A stretch of 64,000 nucleotides of DNA from Xestospongia bergquistia (Eukaryota; Porifera; Demospongiae; Haplosclerida; Petrosiidae), in contig OZ014422.1 in NCBI GenBank assembly GCA_963965975.1, positions 2,790,001 through 2,854,000 of the forward strand, read 5' to 3'. Below, in pieces: positions 21,355 to 34,500 of this stretch. Position 1 is the stretch's first letter; every line of letters begins with the position of its first letter. The translations under genes were made by a program, and so were the position numbers. The notes beneath the pieces were generated by a model that ran no database searches, was not told where the DNA came from, and was given only the letters and a program-made list of their open reading frames with translations.

Positions 21355-23954
21355 ATGGCAACATCTAGCCGAGACGAGTTCCCCAGGCCTCGATCTGGAG
21401 CTATAGTGTTTGTTTATAACCATCAGTTAATGGTATGGGGTGGTATGACACAGATCATAATGGGAGAAGGAGATGATCGGTTTCTAGTACAGATTGATTT
21501 ACCTGGTCAGTCATTGAAGTATCATTTAGTAAAATGACTACTTATGTTGTGTCGTAAAAATAAAAATATATACTACTATAGAACAGTTTTAATATATGGA
21601 GTGATCACGTGTTGTCATTTTCAAGAAAGTCCAAGCATGGTCCTACTAATGGTACCATCATTGAGGGCAAAAATTGGCAAATTTGTATTGGCAAGCTTTG
21701 TTTTAAAGTTTGCACTGAGTGGAATACAAAACGTATTGAGAATAAAATATATAATAATGCAACTTAATTTAAATGCTTTTATTAAGAAACAAAGCTATAA
21801 ACACATTCTGTACATTATACTTAATACTACATACCAAATGTAATCTGGTAGATCAATGAAACATGAGCAGACATAATTATATTAACTTTTTGTAAGCAGA
21901 ACAATCATGTGAACAATAGTAATTTTGTCCATTTGTTTATGAACCTCTATCCCAAGCTGTAAAAATATTTTAATTATTTTAGATACTGATACAGAAGGTC
22001 CTGTACTTGAAATATTGGATCTGGAGTCCTATCAGTGGAGAAGGCAACAAACACATGGAAAAATACCAGACATTGGGAGAAGCTCATTTCACGTCATTAT
22101 TGATGATCACTTATATTTATTTGGTGGTAATAATGATAAAGGTTACTGCAATAATCTTTATAAGCTTGATCTGAATGAGTATAACTGGATTGAATTAAGT
22201 GATCGTCCAAACTCTCCACCACCCATGGCATTAGGTGGTACAGTATCATACAATGGAACATTAATACTATTTGGCGGTGTTGGACATAAGTTTAGAAAAA
22301 GTCTTTATGGAGCTACTTTTGAATGGAGTCAGAGTTTTGGTTATATTTTTGAACACGGGTGGAACAACTATCTCATGGAATATGACCCTGTGTCTGGTAC
22401 ATGATTAATGTAATACAAACTTTAATAATTTAACAATGTTAAGGAACATAACAGTTTTAAAGTTGTAGTTAATCCTATATTTTATAGAGCATTGGAGAGA
22501 ACTCAACTGTTCTGGTCATCGACCTCCACCATCATCACGTTTTAGTTTTAATAAAATTGATCGCAGTCATGCCCTCCTGTTTGGCGGCAAACAAGAAAAA
22601 TATACTGTCACTTATGATCATGTTTTTATACTAGATATGGACACAGGAGTAAGTATATTAATTATATACATAGATACATATATGAAATGACAAGTATAAG
22701 TATAGATAACTGCTGTTTAGAATGTGTTTTGTTATTAACTAATCACAATTAGTAAGTAGACAGCAAGTATAGACTTTAATAACTTGATCCAACCAAAAAA
22801 AACAATTGAGCAATAGTCAATTCAGTCAGTTCAATGTATGTTGCTATATTAAAGCACTTTGTATCAGTGACATTATTTAAGTAACTTCAAAAGTATGATT
22901 AGTGTCTACAGGTGTCACTAAATGGTGGAAGAGGAATCACAACTGAGGCGCATTGCAAAATCTATCACCAAACTGATATGTTCTTTCTTATAGCAATGGA
23001 GTGGACCATTTAAGCCTGTCCAAGATGAGAAATGGCCACGTGCTCGAGGGCTACATGCAGCTGCTTGCCTTGTTGATCCAGAGTCAAAGATAGCTGAGGA
23101 GGAACAATATGTTATAGTAGTATGGGGTCAGGGAGTTGATGCTAAACACGTTCCTGATATTTGGATTCTTCATGTTCAGTCTATGAAGTGGAAGGAGGTT
23201 AGCTATATTATATACTTAGACTATCTATTAACAATGTTGTATTTTTCAATAGTTTATTGTTCCTTCAACTCTGAGACCAAGAATGTTCCACATGTGCTGT
23301 AGTGATCATTTACAGGTCAAACAAACTGATGTTATTATATATGGAGGTAATAAACAGAGACAGTCAAAATTTGATAGAAATGTCATCACCAGTCCTGTCA
23401 TTATAAGATTTGGTAAGTCTTATCCATTTCAGCCATATTTTCTTTTTCATAGAACTGGGTATAAATTGGAAAATTATTGATAGAATTAATATAATAGACA
23501 GTAACATAGTCTCTGTAAATTTTCCAAGTTTGAGTGTTTATGAAAGGGCCAGATAAGAGAGACACTGACTTTTCTTTTATACACATACATATTTATTTTT
23601 TATCCTTGAAAGATGCTTCAAACCACCAAATCTTTGACTCCACTTTTTATAATCACTATCGTAGATAAAACTGTAATGTCCTTTGATTATTTCATCAAAA
23701 TAAGAAATATTCAATCTTACTGAAGTAGGACTAGACTAACTTTAAACTCATGCATGTATTAGTTATTGTTAATTTATGTAGGGTCAGTCCAGAGGTTAGA
23801 TGAACAGTGTATACAATGTTTACTATCAAATATGGACTATGTAGAACCAATGTTGAACATGCTACCTCCTCCATTGAAACTGAAAGTACTTCATTATCAA
23901 GAAAATTGTGAATTAACAATTATCTATCCTTTGGAAGCAAATTTCAAGTGTTAA
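21355..23954 (+). CDS. Kelch-repeat protein, KLHDC1/KLHDC2-like
   Basis: Six exons, 21355-21505, 21983-22396, 22488-22648, 22994-23197, 23253-23412 and 23782-23954, splice in phase to 420 aa. The first donor is GTCAGT. The protein is mostly kelch blades: 'RPRSGAIVFVYNHQLMVWGG', 'GRSSFHVIIDDHLYLFGG', 'MALGGTVSYNGTLILFGG', 'SHALLFGGKQEK' and 'TDVIIYGG'. The motif 'FEHGWNNYLMEYDP' matches the 'RGWND' blade of KLHDC1/2. Length fits KLHDC2 (about 406 aa). KLHDC2-type proteins are substrate receptors of CUL2 ubiquitin ligases that read C-terminal glycine degrons; that role is inferred from resemblance only. No BTB domain is present. Confidence 0.85.
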
Positions 23955-24312
23955 ATATTTGCTTTATTTTGTTGTACTTAAGTAAATAAAATGATTCATT
24001 CTACTTCAATGGAGAATAAGAAATAATATATCAATGACATTTTTCTTGTTAGAAAAGTAGATTGTCATAAGTAGAACCAGTTAGTTATTTTAAGATTATA
24101 CTGGAAGTAGATTAGCCTGCCATAGATGATATTGTATCAGAATCTTGGTTAAGTATAATGGGGTTTGTTTCAGAGGTTACTGAATAATGTAGACCATTGA
24201 TAGTAGAGTATAATACCTTGTGTCATATTAGTATTAATAAAACATTAATAGTTACATGTAATATCAAAGTCACTATTACATTATATGCATATAAACTTTT
24301 TTAACGTAATTG
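23955..24312. other. Spacer between convergent kelch and FAH genes
   Basis: The distal part (about 24230-24312) is the FAH 3' flank that is also found at 13296 and 20545. The rest is unremarkable AT-rich sequence. Confidence 0.55.
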
Positions 24313-25178
24313 TTATTTCTTGTTAATTGTTTCATTATATGCCACATATGAGAGATCAGTGCCACAAAGTTTGTCCCAAATGGTAAAGAATGCTCCAAAA
24401 TTACCTTTATTATGAGAATGATGATAATCATGAACTTGTGCACCTGGTCTGAAAGGAAAATATCTAAATGGCATAAACCATAAATCATAGCCTGAGTGAG
24501 CATCCATTGATTCTATGATACGTATACACAACCACACCCAAAATGTATAGATGTGACTTTTAAGAAGAAATGGTCCTGTAAGTACTGGCAAAGCTCCTGT
24601 AAGGAAGTTCTCTATTGGATGGGCATATTGATATGACAATGAGATAGGGTAATTATAACGATGATGGGTCTTATGGATGGTCTTATAAAGATATGGTGTA
24701 TGGAGGAGACGATGGGTCCAGTAAAACTGAGTATCAACAATTATCATAAATATTGGAATCTGTATTATCATTTCTGTCCTAAGAACAAAGGATGATTATA
24801 TATTTAGTGTCTAGGTTTGTTTTACCATGATGGAAGTGGTCCATCAAATGTCATCCTTTGTTTTAATAGCAGATATGAGAATGGCAAACCTAAAGGTTGT
24901 ATTATAAAATGAAACACTGCTACCACCTTAATACACTTGATTAGTTGTGGTCTTGAGAACTTTGTAGGCTGAAGAATCATATAACATATAATATATGTAC
25001 AATGTTTATTTTTACTTACTGGAGATGTTTGAATCTTTGCATCTTCAAACAATGAATATCTTTCAATTATTTCGTAGAATAAAAATAACAGCACAGTGAC
25101 GCTAGTATGAATTATCAAAGTAGTCACTGTAAACCATATCATTTCTCCCCAGTTGACAAGCCCTAGAAAATTATCCAT
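24313..25178 (-). CDS. Sterol desaturase / C4-methylsterol oxidase-like fatty acid hydroxylase, copy A
   Basis: Three exons, 25178-25020, 24968-24826 and 24778-24313, splice in phase to 255 aa. The FAH superfamily's three His boxes are present: 'HRLLH', 'HKTHH' and 'HDYHH'. The flanking 'EYAHPIE'-type segment (here YAHPIENF), 'IIESMDAHSGYD' and 'WDKLCGTD' are as in ERG25/MSMO1 and FAXDC2. The N-terminal half has three hydrophobic helices. Family members are di-iron ER membrane oxygenases acting on sterols or lipids; the exact substrate is unknown. About 95% of residues match copy B at 50583-51448 by eye. The gene is intact and shares its upstream side with a THOC1 relic. Confidence 0.93.
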
Positions 25179-25450
25179 TTTGTAGCCACGCCTTTACAAT
25201 ACATTCGCCCACTCGCTATTATAAGAGTAGCTGAAGCTGATATCAGTTTCCACTGTGCTCCGTTCTTTCGTTCAGATTGCAACATTTGTCCATGAACACA
25301 AGTTGTTTGATGTCATTGAGAGCAATATAAAAACTTGGATTTTCTATAGTTCAGGTAAAATCCTCTTATTTCATGACCTTAGATAGCTTTCCATCTCTTA
25401 GAATACACCATATTTTGTGGTCATATATACCACTTTATGACAACGTGGCT
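25179..25450 (+). pseudogene. Decayed 5' fragment of THOC1 with its old bidirectional promoter
   Basis: 25179-25225 matches the promoter between copy B and THOC1 (gtagccacgcctttacaa, tcgcccactcgctat). After a deletion, 25290-25445 aligns with THOC1 codons around 51860-52015: 'ttgtttgatgtcattgagag', 'taaaaacttgga', 'agttcaggtaaaatcctctt', 'atattttgtgg'. It has several substitutions and indels and no open frame. So the FAH-THOC1 gene pair was duplicated as a unit and this THOC1 copy has decayed. Confidence 0.8.
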
Positions 25451-25983
25451 CTCTGAGTTTTAAGATGGAAGTTGGAACTGAGTATGTTAATTAATTAGTG
25501 CATGCACAAACACACATACAGATATTTGTGTGTATGTGTGTGTGTTATCTATTATGTGTAACAAACCTGCTAATGAGTGATTTGTAAAAGATATTAACCC
25601 AATAGCAAATCTTTTATGAAATTCCAAGTTGTTGTTATTGTTGCCAGGTACTCTGTCCTTAAACTTTGATTTCAATTATTGAAATCAACAATAACCCTCT
25701 ATTATCATTTAGTGTACAGTAGTGCTCAATGGGCCCAAAATAACTGTTTAAGCACCTACTTGCCATTATCAAGTCTTCATAGCTAGTGAGACTTACAATA
25801 TCATTATTAAAACAGAGAACCAAGAACTAGAAACACTGAAATATAGTTTTGGTTCTCCTATTTCTTTTTCCTACTCGTGATCACAAGCACAATTGCAAGA
25901 TTGCAAGGATTTTTCACAATGTTCTAAGACTAAAGTGCACTTGGGAACAGGCTACAACACTTCCTCATTAGTCAAAAAAGTTC
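25451..25983. other. AT-rich non-coding DNA with (GT)n tract
   Basis: No supported gene. A short alternating purine-pyrimidine run (gtgtgtatgtgtgtgtg) lies near 25530. Confidence 0.5.
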
Positions 25984-27013
25984 ACAGAATAATAGTTTCT
26001 TGCTAACTCATAACCTTTCAGTTAAGTGAAATTTTACCTGCTTATCATTCATTAAGAATATAGCTGAGCATGCATATTACTACATGATAAGTGTTATTAA
26101 GATTGTAATTATTTGATACTGTACTGCTTCTATCCACTCTATGTGTTCCTACAGTTTCTTCCAAATTTTAATAATGTCCAGTTGTTGCTATAAGTCCTAT
26201 ACATAAAATATTAAAGTGTTAAGTATGTGGGCCCAATGTTCAGACTGTCCCACTGGGCCATGCCCAAAGGTCAGACCGTTCCACTGTACTTCTGTACACA
26301 AAGTTTATGAAAGCTTCATGAGAAAGCTTTTTTAGTACATTCTTGAGGTGAATCTTTGATGAAAGTACTCTAAGGGATTGATCCAGTAAAATCAACAAAA
26401 AAGAGGATTAAAAGTATTCCTTCCTCATTATATATTGATCAGTAGAGATAGCTCAAAAGCTTGAATATATCACTATAAAAATGGATTGGTTCATTTAATC
26501 AATCCATTGTCATTTTTGTTGCATAGTACATAATTATATACTGAGAAGTATAGTAAACGTCACTTTATTTATATACTACAGTTGCCCAAACAGAAAACAG
26601 ATGTAGGTAAAAACAACAGATGCTCTACCCTTCCTTGTTACTACAATGTAAACATAAGAAGTAAATAGACTACGTTATGTATACAAATTAAAGTGGTTAT
26701 TATCTAATGAGATGTTATATCAACTATATTATTTGTCATTAGTATATTATTAATGAGAGCATAGTAGTGTTTATTAAATTTCTCAATGTGTCATCTTATA
26801 TTATATATCATGAAAATGAACATAGATTGGTTAAATCATTTAATCCATTTTATAAATGTAGTAGTCCTAATTGTTTTGGGCCACATGGTAACTATAGAGG
26901 TATGTCTACTCTCATTGTCTTTTATTTTTGCATTTTATTATCATTAAGTACCATATAAGAATAAACCACTGACTAACAACACACATCCCAACCTAAAGTT
27001 TAATTAAGTGATA
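25984..27013. repeat. Tandem segmental duplication, unit 1
   Basis: Matches 27027-28056 at a constant offset of 1,043 bp with only scattered single-base differences (for example tccagttg/tcctgttg, gccatg/ctatg), so the duplication is recent. A 13-bp spacer separates the units. No gene is recognised; a conserved 63-codon open frame in each unit overlaps the MITE right end and is not supported. Confidence 0.95.
26468..26858. mobile_element. MITE-like element with terminal inverted repeats (in unit 1)
   Basis: The left end 'ataaaaatggattggttc' and the right end, read in reverse (ataaaatggattaaatga...ttaaccaatc), form imperfect inverted termini of about 40 bp. The same termini occur at 27511-27901 and 30891-31232, defining a small family without transposase. 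Confidence 0.65.
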
Positions 27014-27026
27014 ATAAGAATAATAA

Positions 27027-28056
27027 ACAGAATAATAGTTTCTTGCTAACTCATAACCTTTCAGTTAAGTGAAATTTTACCTGCTTATCATTCATTAAGA
27101 ATATAGCTGAGCATGCATATTACTACATGATAAGTGTTATTAAGATTGTAATTCTTTGATACTGTACTGCTTTTATCCACTCTATGTGTTCCTACAGTTA
27201 CTTCCAAATTTTAATAATGTCCTGTTGTTGCTATAAGTCCTATACATAAAATATTAAAGTGTTAAGTATGTGGGCCCAATGTTCAGACTGTCCCACTGGG
27301 CTATGTCCAAAGGTCAGACCGTCCCACTGTACTTCTGTACACAAAGTTTATGAAAGCTTCATGAGAAAGCTTTTTTAGTACATTCTTGAGGTGAATCTTT
27401 GATGAAAGTACTCTAAGGGATTGATCCAGTAAAATCAACAAAAAAGAGGATTAAAAGTATTCCTTCCTCATTATATATTGATCAGTAGAGATAGCTCAAA
27501 AGCTTGAATATATCACTATAAAAATGGATTGGTTCATTTAATCAATCCATTGTCATTTTTGTTGCATAGTACATAATTATATACTGAGAAGTATAGTAAA
27601 CGTCACTTTATTTATATACAACAGTTGCCCAAACAGAAAACAGATGTAGGTAAAAACAACAGATGCTCTACCCTTCCTTGTTACTACAATGTAAACATAA
27701 GAAGTAAATAGACTACGTTATGTATACAAATTAAAGTGGTTATTATCTAATGAGATGTTATATCAACTATATTATTTGTCATTAGTATATTATTAATGAG
27801 AACATAGTAGTGTTTATTAAATTTCTCAATGTGTCATCTTATATTATATATCATGAAAATGAACATAGATTGGTTAAATCATTTAATCCATTTTATAAAT
27901 GTAATAGTCCTAATTGTTTTGGGCCACATGGTAACTATAGAGGTATGTCTACTCTCATTGTCTTTTATTTTTGCATTGTATTATCATTAAGTACCAAATA
28001 AAAATAAACCACTGACTAACAACACACATCCCAACCTAAAGTTTAATTAAGTGATA
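27027..28056. repeat. Tandem segmental duplication, unit 2
   Basis: Second copy of the unit at 25984-27013. The copies diverge after 'taattaagtgata'. Confidence 0.95.
27511..27901. mobile_element. MITE-like element (in unit 2)
   Basis: Copy of the 26468-26858 element, duplicated together with the surrounding unit. Confidence 0.65.
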
Positions 28057-28574
28057 TGCTAAAGAATAGCAACATCTGTTCTCAAATTTTTTTTACAATT
28101 ATAATTGGTGATTAAAGTGATATGTCAAATGTTACTGTGATCTCAGCCAGAGCTAAAACCACTCATATTTGAAGTTCTCAAAGCAAATACCTCCTTATGT
28201 ATTATCCCCCTTTGAGTTATCATTGACTAATAAGATGAACAAATTTAGTGAATTTTATTGTAAAAACATAGTATTAATCTGTAGCAACTCAGCCTTTGTA
28301 ACGGGGAATTAATTTGTGAAACAATAAACACACAAAAATTAAAATCGCAACAAAGAAAAGTATGGTAGATTGTAAGAAATTTAAAAATTAAGTCATATAA
28401 TTTTAAATAAATTATTGTGTTCATTGAAAAAAACCCCACTTATATATATACGTGTGTGTGTCTGAATGTAGCTTCTGTGATATTCCTGCTATTTACTCTC
28501 TCTTAATTAGCCATTATTAAAGATTGTGGTTCTATTCATTTATAATTAGATTGCTTGCTCTAGCAAAAGATGAT
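28057..28574. other. Region upstream of the RNF213-like gene
   Basis: AT-rich; promoter and any non-coding or small first exon of the giant gene should be here. An acceptor-like 'ataattag' at about 28550 precedes the first recognised exon. Confidence 0.4.
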
Positions 28575-31500
28575 ATGGATCCATCACCTTCCAACTTTCC
28601 AGAGAATAAAAATGAGCAATTGCCTACAAACCTAGAAGATAGAGAGTCATCACCTAAGTTACAGGAGAAAAGCAATGAACATTCAATTAATATTGACCAG
28701 TCATCTCCTGAGAATAAAAAGTCATCTTCTGATGATGTCATTGACCATTCAACTTCTAATTTGCTGAATAAGACTAGTCAGTCACGCTTGTATCAGCATT
28801 CACCTTCTCCTTCAATGGAAGGTATTAATCCTATTTTATAGTTATACTATCGAAGTTAATTGGTTGATTTAACTATTATTCAGTTATATAGGTTGTAATT
28901 ACAAACTTATTTTTGTTGGAAAAATATTCATAATATGTTTTTTTATTAATGTCCTACTGCTTATATATATAGCTACATAGCCATCAACTTCATAATACAT
29001 TAGTAATGAAAATATTATTAAGTTTATTTTTTGCATATGTAATCCAATAACCATGCATTAGTTAAATCAACTAATCAATTTTTACAGCGTAATATGTATT
29101 TATTCTGCTCTTTCAGATGACTTTGTAGATGTATCAGCCTTGCTACCAGAACGTACAGCAAACTCTCAAGGTGCACCGTCACTGCAAAAGCTTTCTGAAG
29201 GTATTTCAATTTATACAAAAGAAATATTATTAAAACACACAACCTCAGGTTTGTGTGTTTGGGATGAGTCAGGAACTAAGACGTATATTGAGATTACTAA
29301 AGCACCATTTGAAGTATCTCAAAGTGAAAAATTAGAAGACCAAGAGTTCTGTATATCTTTCAAAGAGGAAACAGTTGAACATGTTCGCTGCCATTCCCTA
29401 GAAACTGATGATTCTCAAGTACTGAGAAGTCATTTGGAAACATATGAGAAGATTAAAGCAACCATAGCTGTACTATTGATCACAAAATTGCAGTTGAATC
29501 CACAGCTCCACATACCAGATTTTTGCATTCACATTCCAGTATATATCACTTCAGCCAGGAACAAGCAAATTCTTGAACGTTGTAGTAAATGTAAATTTTT
29601 TTCAATTGATGTTGATCAGGATGAAGGTTAGTATTCCTTCACAGATCTAAATATATTACTATTTCATTTAGATATTGAATCATCAGCACAATCTTTACTG
29701 GAATATTTTGAAACTTATGTTTTTCCTGGTCGATCAAGTTCAGTAACTATTAGTGATCATCCTGCTGTGTTTAAACAGATCACAAAAGTCATAGTTGATG
29801 AAGAACTGTTAAAAGTAGATTACTAATGAACTTATAGTATCTATATTTGTAATGTTCAATGGTGTAGCTAAATTCTTTTGCCTTATAATGCCACATATGT
29901 GCACTAGATTATATAGATAGATAGATATATTCATAAAGGTATGGTTAGTTATTTATAGCACTAAATTAATAAATAACATTTTCTATATCAAAGCCATGAT
30001 CATTAATTTTTAAAGGCCATTTTGAACTACTATAAGCTATCTGAAATTAAGTAGCCATGTGCCTAAAGCACCTATGTGAGTGATGAAGTGTCATTAAAAA
30101 CTTGAAAACCCATATCCTTATGACTTGACCTAAACCTGACCTGGCAGGCCCTGGTATAGCTACATCACTGATGATTTTATTGACTAATTTATTGTTCTAT
30201 TCTTGTTATAGGATAAAAGTGTATACGAAGCTGTAACACTCTTATGTGACAAACTTGATGAAATCATTAATGATGATTTCCTTTTTCTTATTCATTTATT
30301 AGCCATATTGCTAAAGTAAGTAATATTGAGTGTACTAGACATAAAAATAGTTCTATTATTAAAGGTCTAAACTTAGGTTTGGAAAGAAAACATCAACAGC
30401 TATCAAAGAATTAAGGGATAAAATGAAAAATTGCATCATTCTGTTGTCACAAGAGCAATTGACAAGGATAGTGAATACTTTCTATAGCAGGTATTCCATT
30501 TTATGTAAAAGTAACGAGAATATAATTTATAAATAGATTATAAATATTAAAAAATTACACTATAACTGTCTTGTAAGTATTCCACATCAGACAGAATCTT
30601 GCCAACTAAATTTTCTGCTTTCCAAAGTAACTTAATTCATTAAATAAAAATACAGAGTGTACTATACAGAGATTAAACTTACCCCATTCATGCTTCTTTA
30701 GTCATTCTATAGCTTCTCCCAAATGACAATACTACCTCCACAAGACAGTAGGTGTGGCAAACATTGTTCACTACATAATATGACTAAACTAATTAAATAA
30801 TTACTAGCACTATATACAAAACTATATCTTAGGTAATGATTACAGCAAATAACATCATCGTATCTTTAATCATTATAACTTGTTTATAATTATCACTGTA
30901 AAAATAGATTGGTTGATTTAACCAATATATAGTCATTATTATTATATATATAATATGTACATGTGATGATATACTGAGAAATTTAATAATATACAATGTA
31001 GTCTATTTCCTTCTCATGTTTGCACTGTAGTAATATGGACAGGTAGAGCATATGTTGCTTTCTCTTAATAAGGAAATCAGTTACCTACATCTGTTTACAC
31101 CATTGCAATCAGCAATGTCTAGCCAGCTATAATATATTAAAACATAATACTTCTAAGTATTTCATTATATACTTTTTACAACAAAAATGACAATGAATTG
31201 GTTAAATCAATCAATCTATTTTTATATTGGTATATCCCAATCAATAATGTTAGAAAACCCTACATTAGAGCTATTATAATAATCATGACACTATTGTTTA
31301 CAAAATAATAATATCATTGTAGAGGGAATTTCAAAGTTAAGACATTTGATTCAAGTCCTTGTACTGTATATCACAGTCTTCACAATGCAATACTAATGCT
31401 ACTGCGACACATTAAAGATGAAACCAAGCCTGAAGAAATGGATAAATCAAACTTGTCATTTTATTTGAAAGCACTTATAATGTTGAGTTAGTTTGATTGA

Positions 31501-34500
31501 AACCCAAACATTTTGTAATGTTAATGTTAATTCACTTTTTTTATAGTTAGTGTAGCAATTAAATTTAAAGATTGTGAAGTTGATAGATGTAAATTTTCTC
31601 CACTTAGTGCATGGAAGTACATGTCTAGTGTAAGTATTTTCTTTATAGTAATTTAATGCTCTTTGTTTTATTAGTTTCTCTCAGCCACACGTCTGACCTC
31701 TGAAGTAGTGGGAGAGTTATTCCGTTGTTTTCGAGATGCCACGTGTCTTAATTTACCTCCTGAGCATAATTTCTTTGGCTGTGGAGCTCTTAAAATGATC
31801 CTGAAAAAATCTGGAAGACCACGCTCATTTTCTGACATGGAGTGAGGTCTTATTCATAATTTCAATTATAAATTCTTCTTGTAATAGAAATATTGTCTCA
31901 TGCCTGAATAAATGGATAACAGTTGATATAGTTTGTGAATATTTTTGTCACCAAGCATTGATGGTTCACAAACAAGCTATTTTAGCAGATAATGAAGTAA
32001 CTAAAGAAAGACAAAAACAGGAATACATATCAACAGTAACAGTGGAAGGAAATGTTGTAACAGAGGTACATTAAAATTTATAATTACTAAAATTAATTTT
32101 ATTTTCAACAGGGATTTAGCTATCTTGAAAGTTTGTATTGCTGTTATAAGAGTGTTTACAATGAAAACCTTGAAATTGGATTAAAAGAGTGGATAACATT
32201 TATATTAAAATTCTTAAACATAACGTCTGAAGGAAGTTTATCCACTTTGGATATGATTTTTAATAATCAGTCATATACATTTTGTGATCATTGTGAACTG
32301 TCAAAACACTGTTTCAAAAAGGTACTGTCTCAAATCATAACTACAATAATTATAATCAAGTTAAAATACTATAGGTGCAGGAATGTGGGCAAGAAAATCT
32401 TCAAAGCATTAGTTTGAAACAATTTATTGAACTCTCTTGCCGCTATAAAATCTGGAATACAGAAGTAAATAGTTTTAATGTATATTTTAATTATACAATC
32501 TTTGATTTCTTAGATAGTTCTTCAGTTCTTCAGATCTTATGAAGGGATACTTTTTTTCAAATCTAATGGTGCAATATCTAGTGATCATGTGGAAGCTTTA
32601 GTTCACTTTTCAGAGAGGTTCATAGTATATTCTTTTTAGCACACTCAATTGTTTCTTTATCTACAGCTTTAAAGGAGCGTCAAATCATAAATTCTTAGTA
32701 GATCACCTGCTAAAACCATTATCTCAATGTTATGTATCAAGGGAAGAGCCCCTGAAGTTTGTATTGGATCTTGTCCAACTTCAAGTGAAGTCCTTGTTGG
32801 AGATCAATGACTATAATGATCTTGCAGCAAAAGAAGAATTCTGTGTTTTTTTGAAGGAGTATTGCTTAAAAAACAACATTGGAGCATTAATAATTGATAA
32901 AGATGTCTTTACAAAAATTCAGGTGAAATTATAATTCCTAGACTTTAATGATCCATTATCATAATCTCTACAGAAACAACTAAATTCAGGAAATAATTTC
33001 AAAAATATTGTGTTAAATGCAATTGCTGAGGTAATGATAATATTTGTTTATTATTATTATATTCACTACATTCAGAGCTTGTCTACTTTCTTTGTTGGTC
33101 ATCTTAATGATGAACAGAAGCTTTATATCTTCAGAATCATAGTTAATTCTGTTTGTGGAGATATGAAGAAGATGCATATTTCTTCAGATAAACAGTCACT
33201 TGAATTTTATTGGAAAATCATTGGGCATGTTTGTAACAAGATCCGGACATCAGAGGAAAGTATGAACTGGATCTATCGACTTAAAGCTGTTCTTGTTCGA
33301 ATTGGTATAATTAATCGTGAATTTAGAAAGACACCAGGTGTATCTCAACTTCCTAACATTCCTGGAGTAAAGGCATATATTAGTGTAGCAGATACACTTA
33401 GACGAGTGTTGCACAAATGGAAAGTACAGTTTGATAATGATAAAGTCAGCTATGATCAACTGTATGAATATTTTGGCAAAAAAGTTATCATTAGTGAAGT
33501 AGCTAAACAATTTGGAATGGATGATATAGTAGTACTGGAACAAGATGTAAAAAAGAAACAGAAGGAATTTTGTGATTGTCACAAGAACCTATCCACCTCT
33601 TTAATTCGAGTTCAACCAAACAATCCATCTAATTGGTAAGTTTAAAATTGATCTCTTAAGCCTTAATAACAGGTTTCTGTTTGACAGTATTCCACACAAC
33701 AGTAGTTATATAAACTTGTGTCTCCAATTTTGAAAATAAATTTATAAATACACAAAACTTCTAAGAAAGTAGTATTAAACATAACTATAATGTATAATAA
33801 ATTTAAGAGCAACAGAAAAAACAAAGTAACTATGAAGACAAGAAAAGTAGTTGACCTCTCTTATCTACATTTACTGAATAACTTTTAGCCTCCTTTAAAC
33901 CAATACCAGATTCCATTTTTAAATGATTTTTATCCTCCATTACATTATTTAATCTACAATCACTTTCAGATGTAACAGTGACACTAGTCTTTATTGATAA
34001 GAAGAAATTTCATATATAATAATAATAATTATTATTATTATTGACCTTTAAAATTTACTGTTTCCTTATTTTTTCTGAACATCTACAATTTTAAGCTATA
34101 TTCATAATGCTTTGTATATGCCCAAAATTTGAGCTAAACTATATATACTGAATCAAACGTGAATGATATTTTTGGTCAATTAATGATGTCATTTATATGT
34201 AGTCTTGCTACATGAGTATTATGTTCCCATAATACTCAATGCTTACTTTAAATGAAATGCACTAAAGTGCTTAACCTTGGTGCAGTCTTATCCAGAGACT
34301 TTCTTTATTCTATATAGCCTCGTCAAGTGATGTAATCCACGTGATGCGCTAGATGATTTGATGACTCACCATTTCTCTTCTATTAAAGGGAAAAAAAGCT
34401 TTGCCTTTTAGTGCATCTACTGGGTACTTTGCACTCTAATTGACAAAAGGTCCAATACTTTCCAACTTTTTAGTAAAAGTTAGTGATTCTCCAATGACAG

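Noticed and set aside
26767-26958. 63-codon open frame conserved in both tandem units (also 27810-28001)
   Set aside because: It does not begin with ATG, overlaps the MITE right end, and its conservation is due to the recent duplication.
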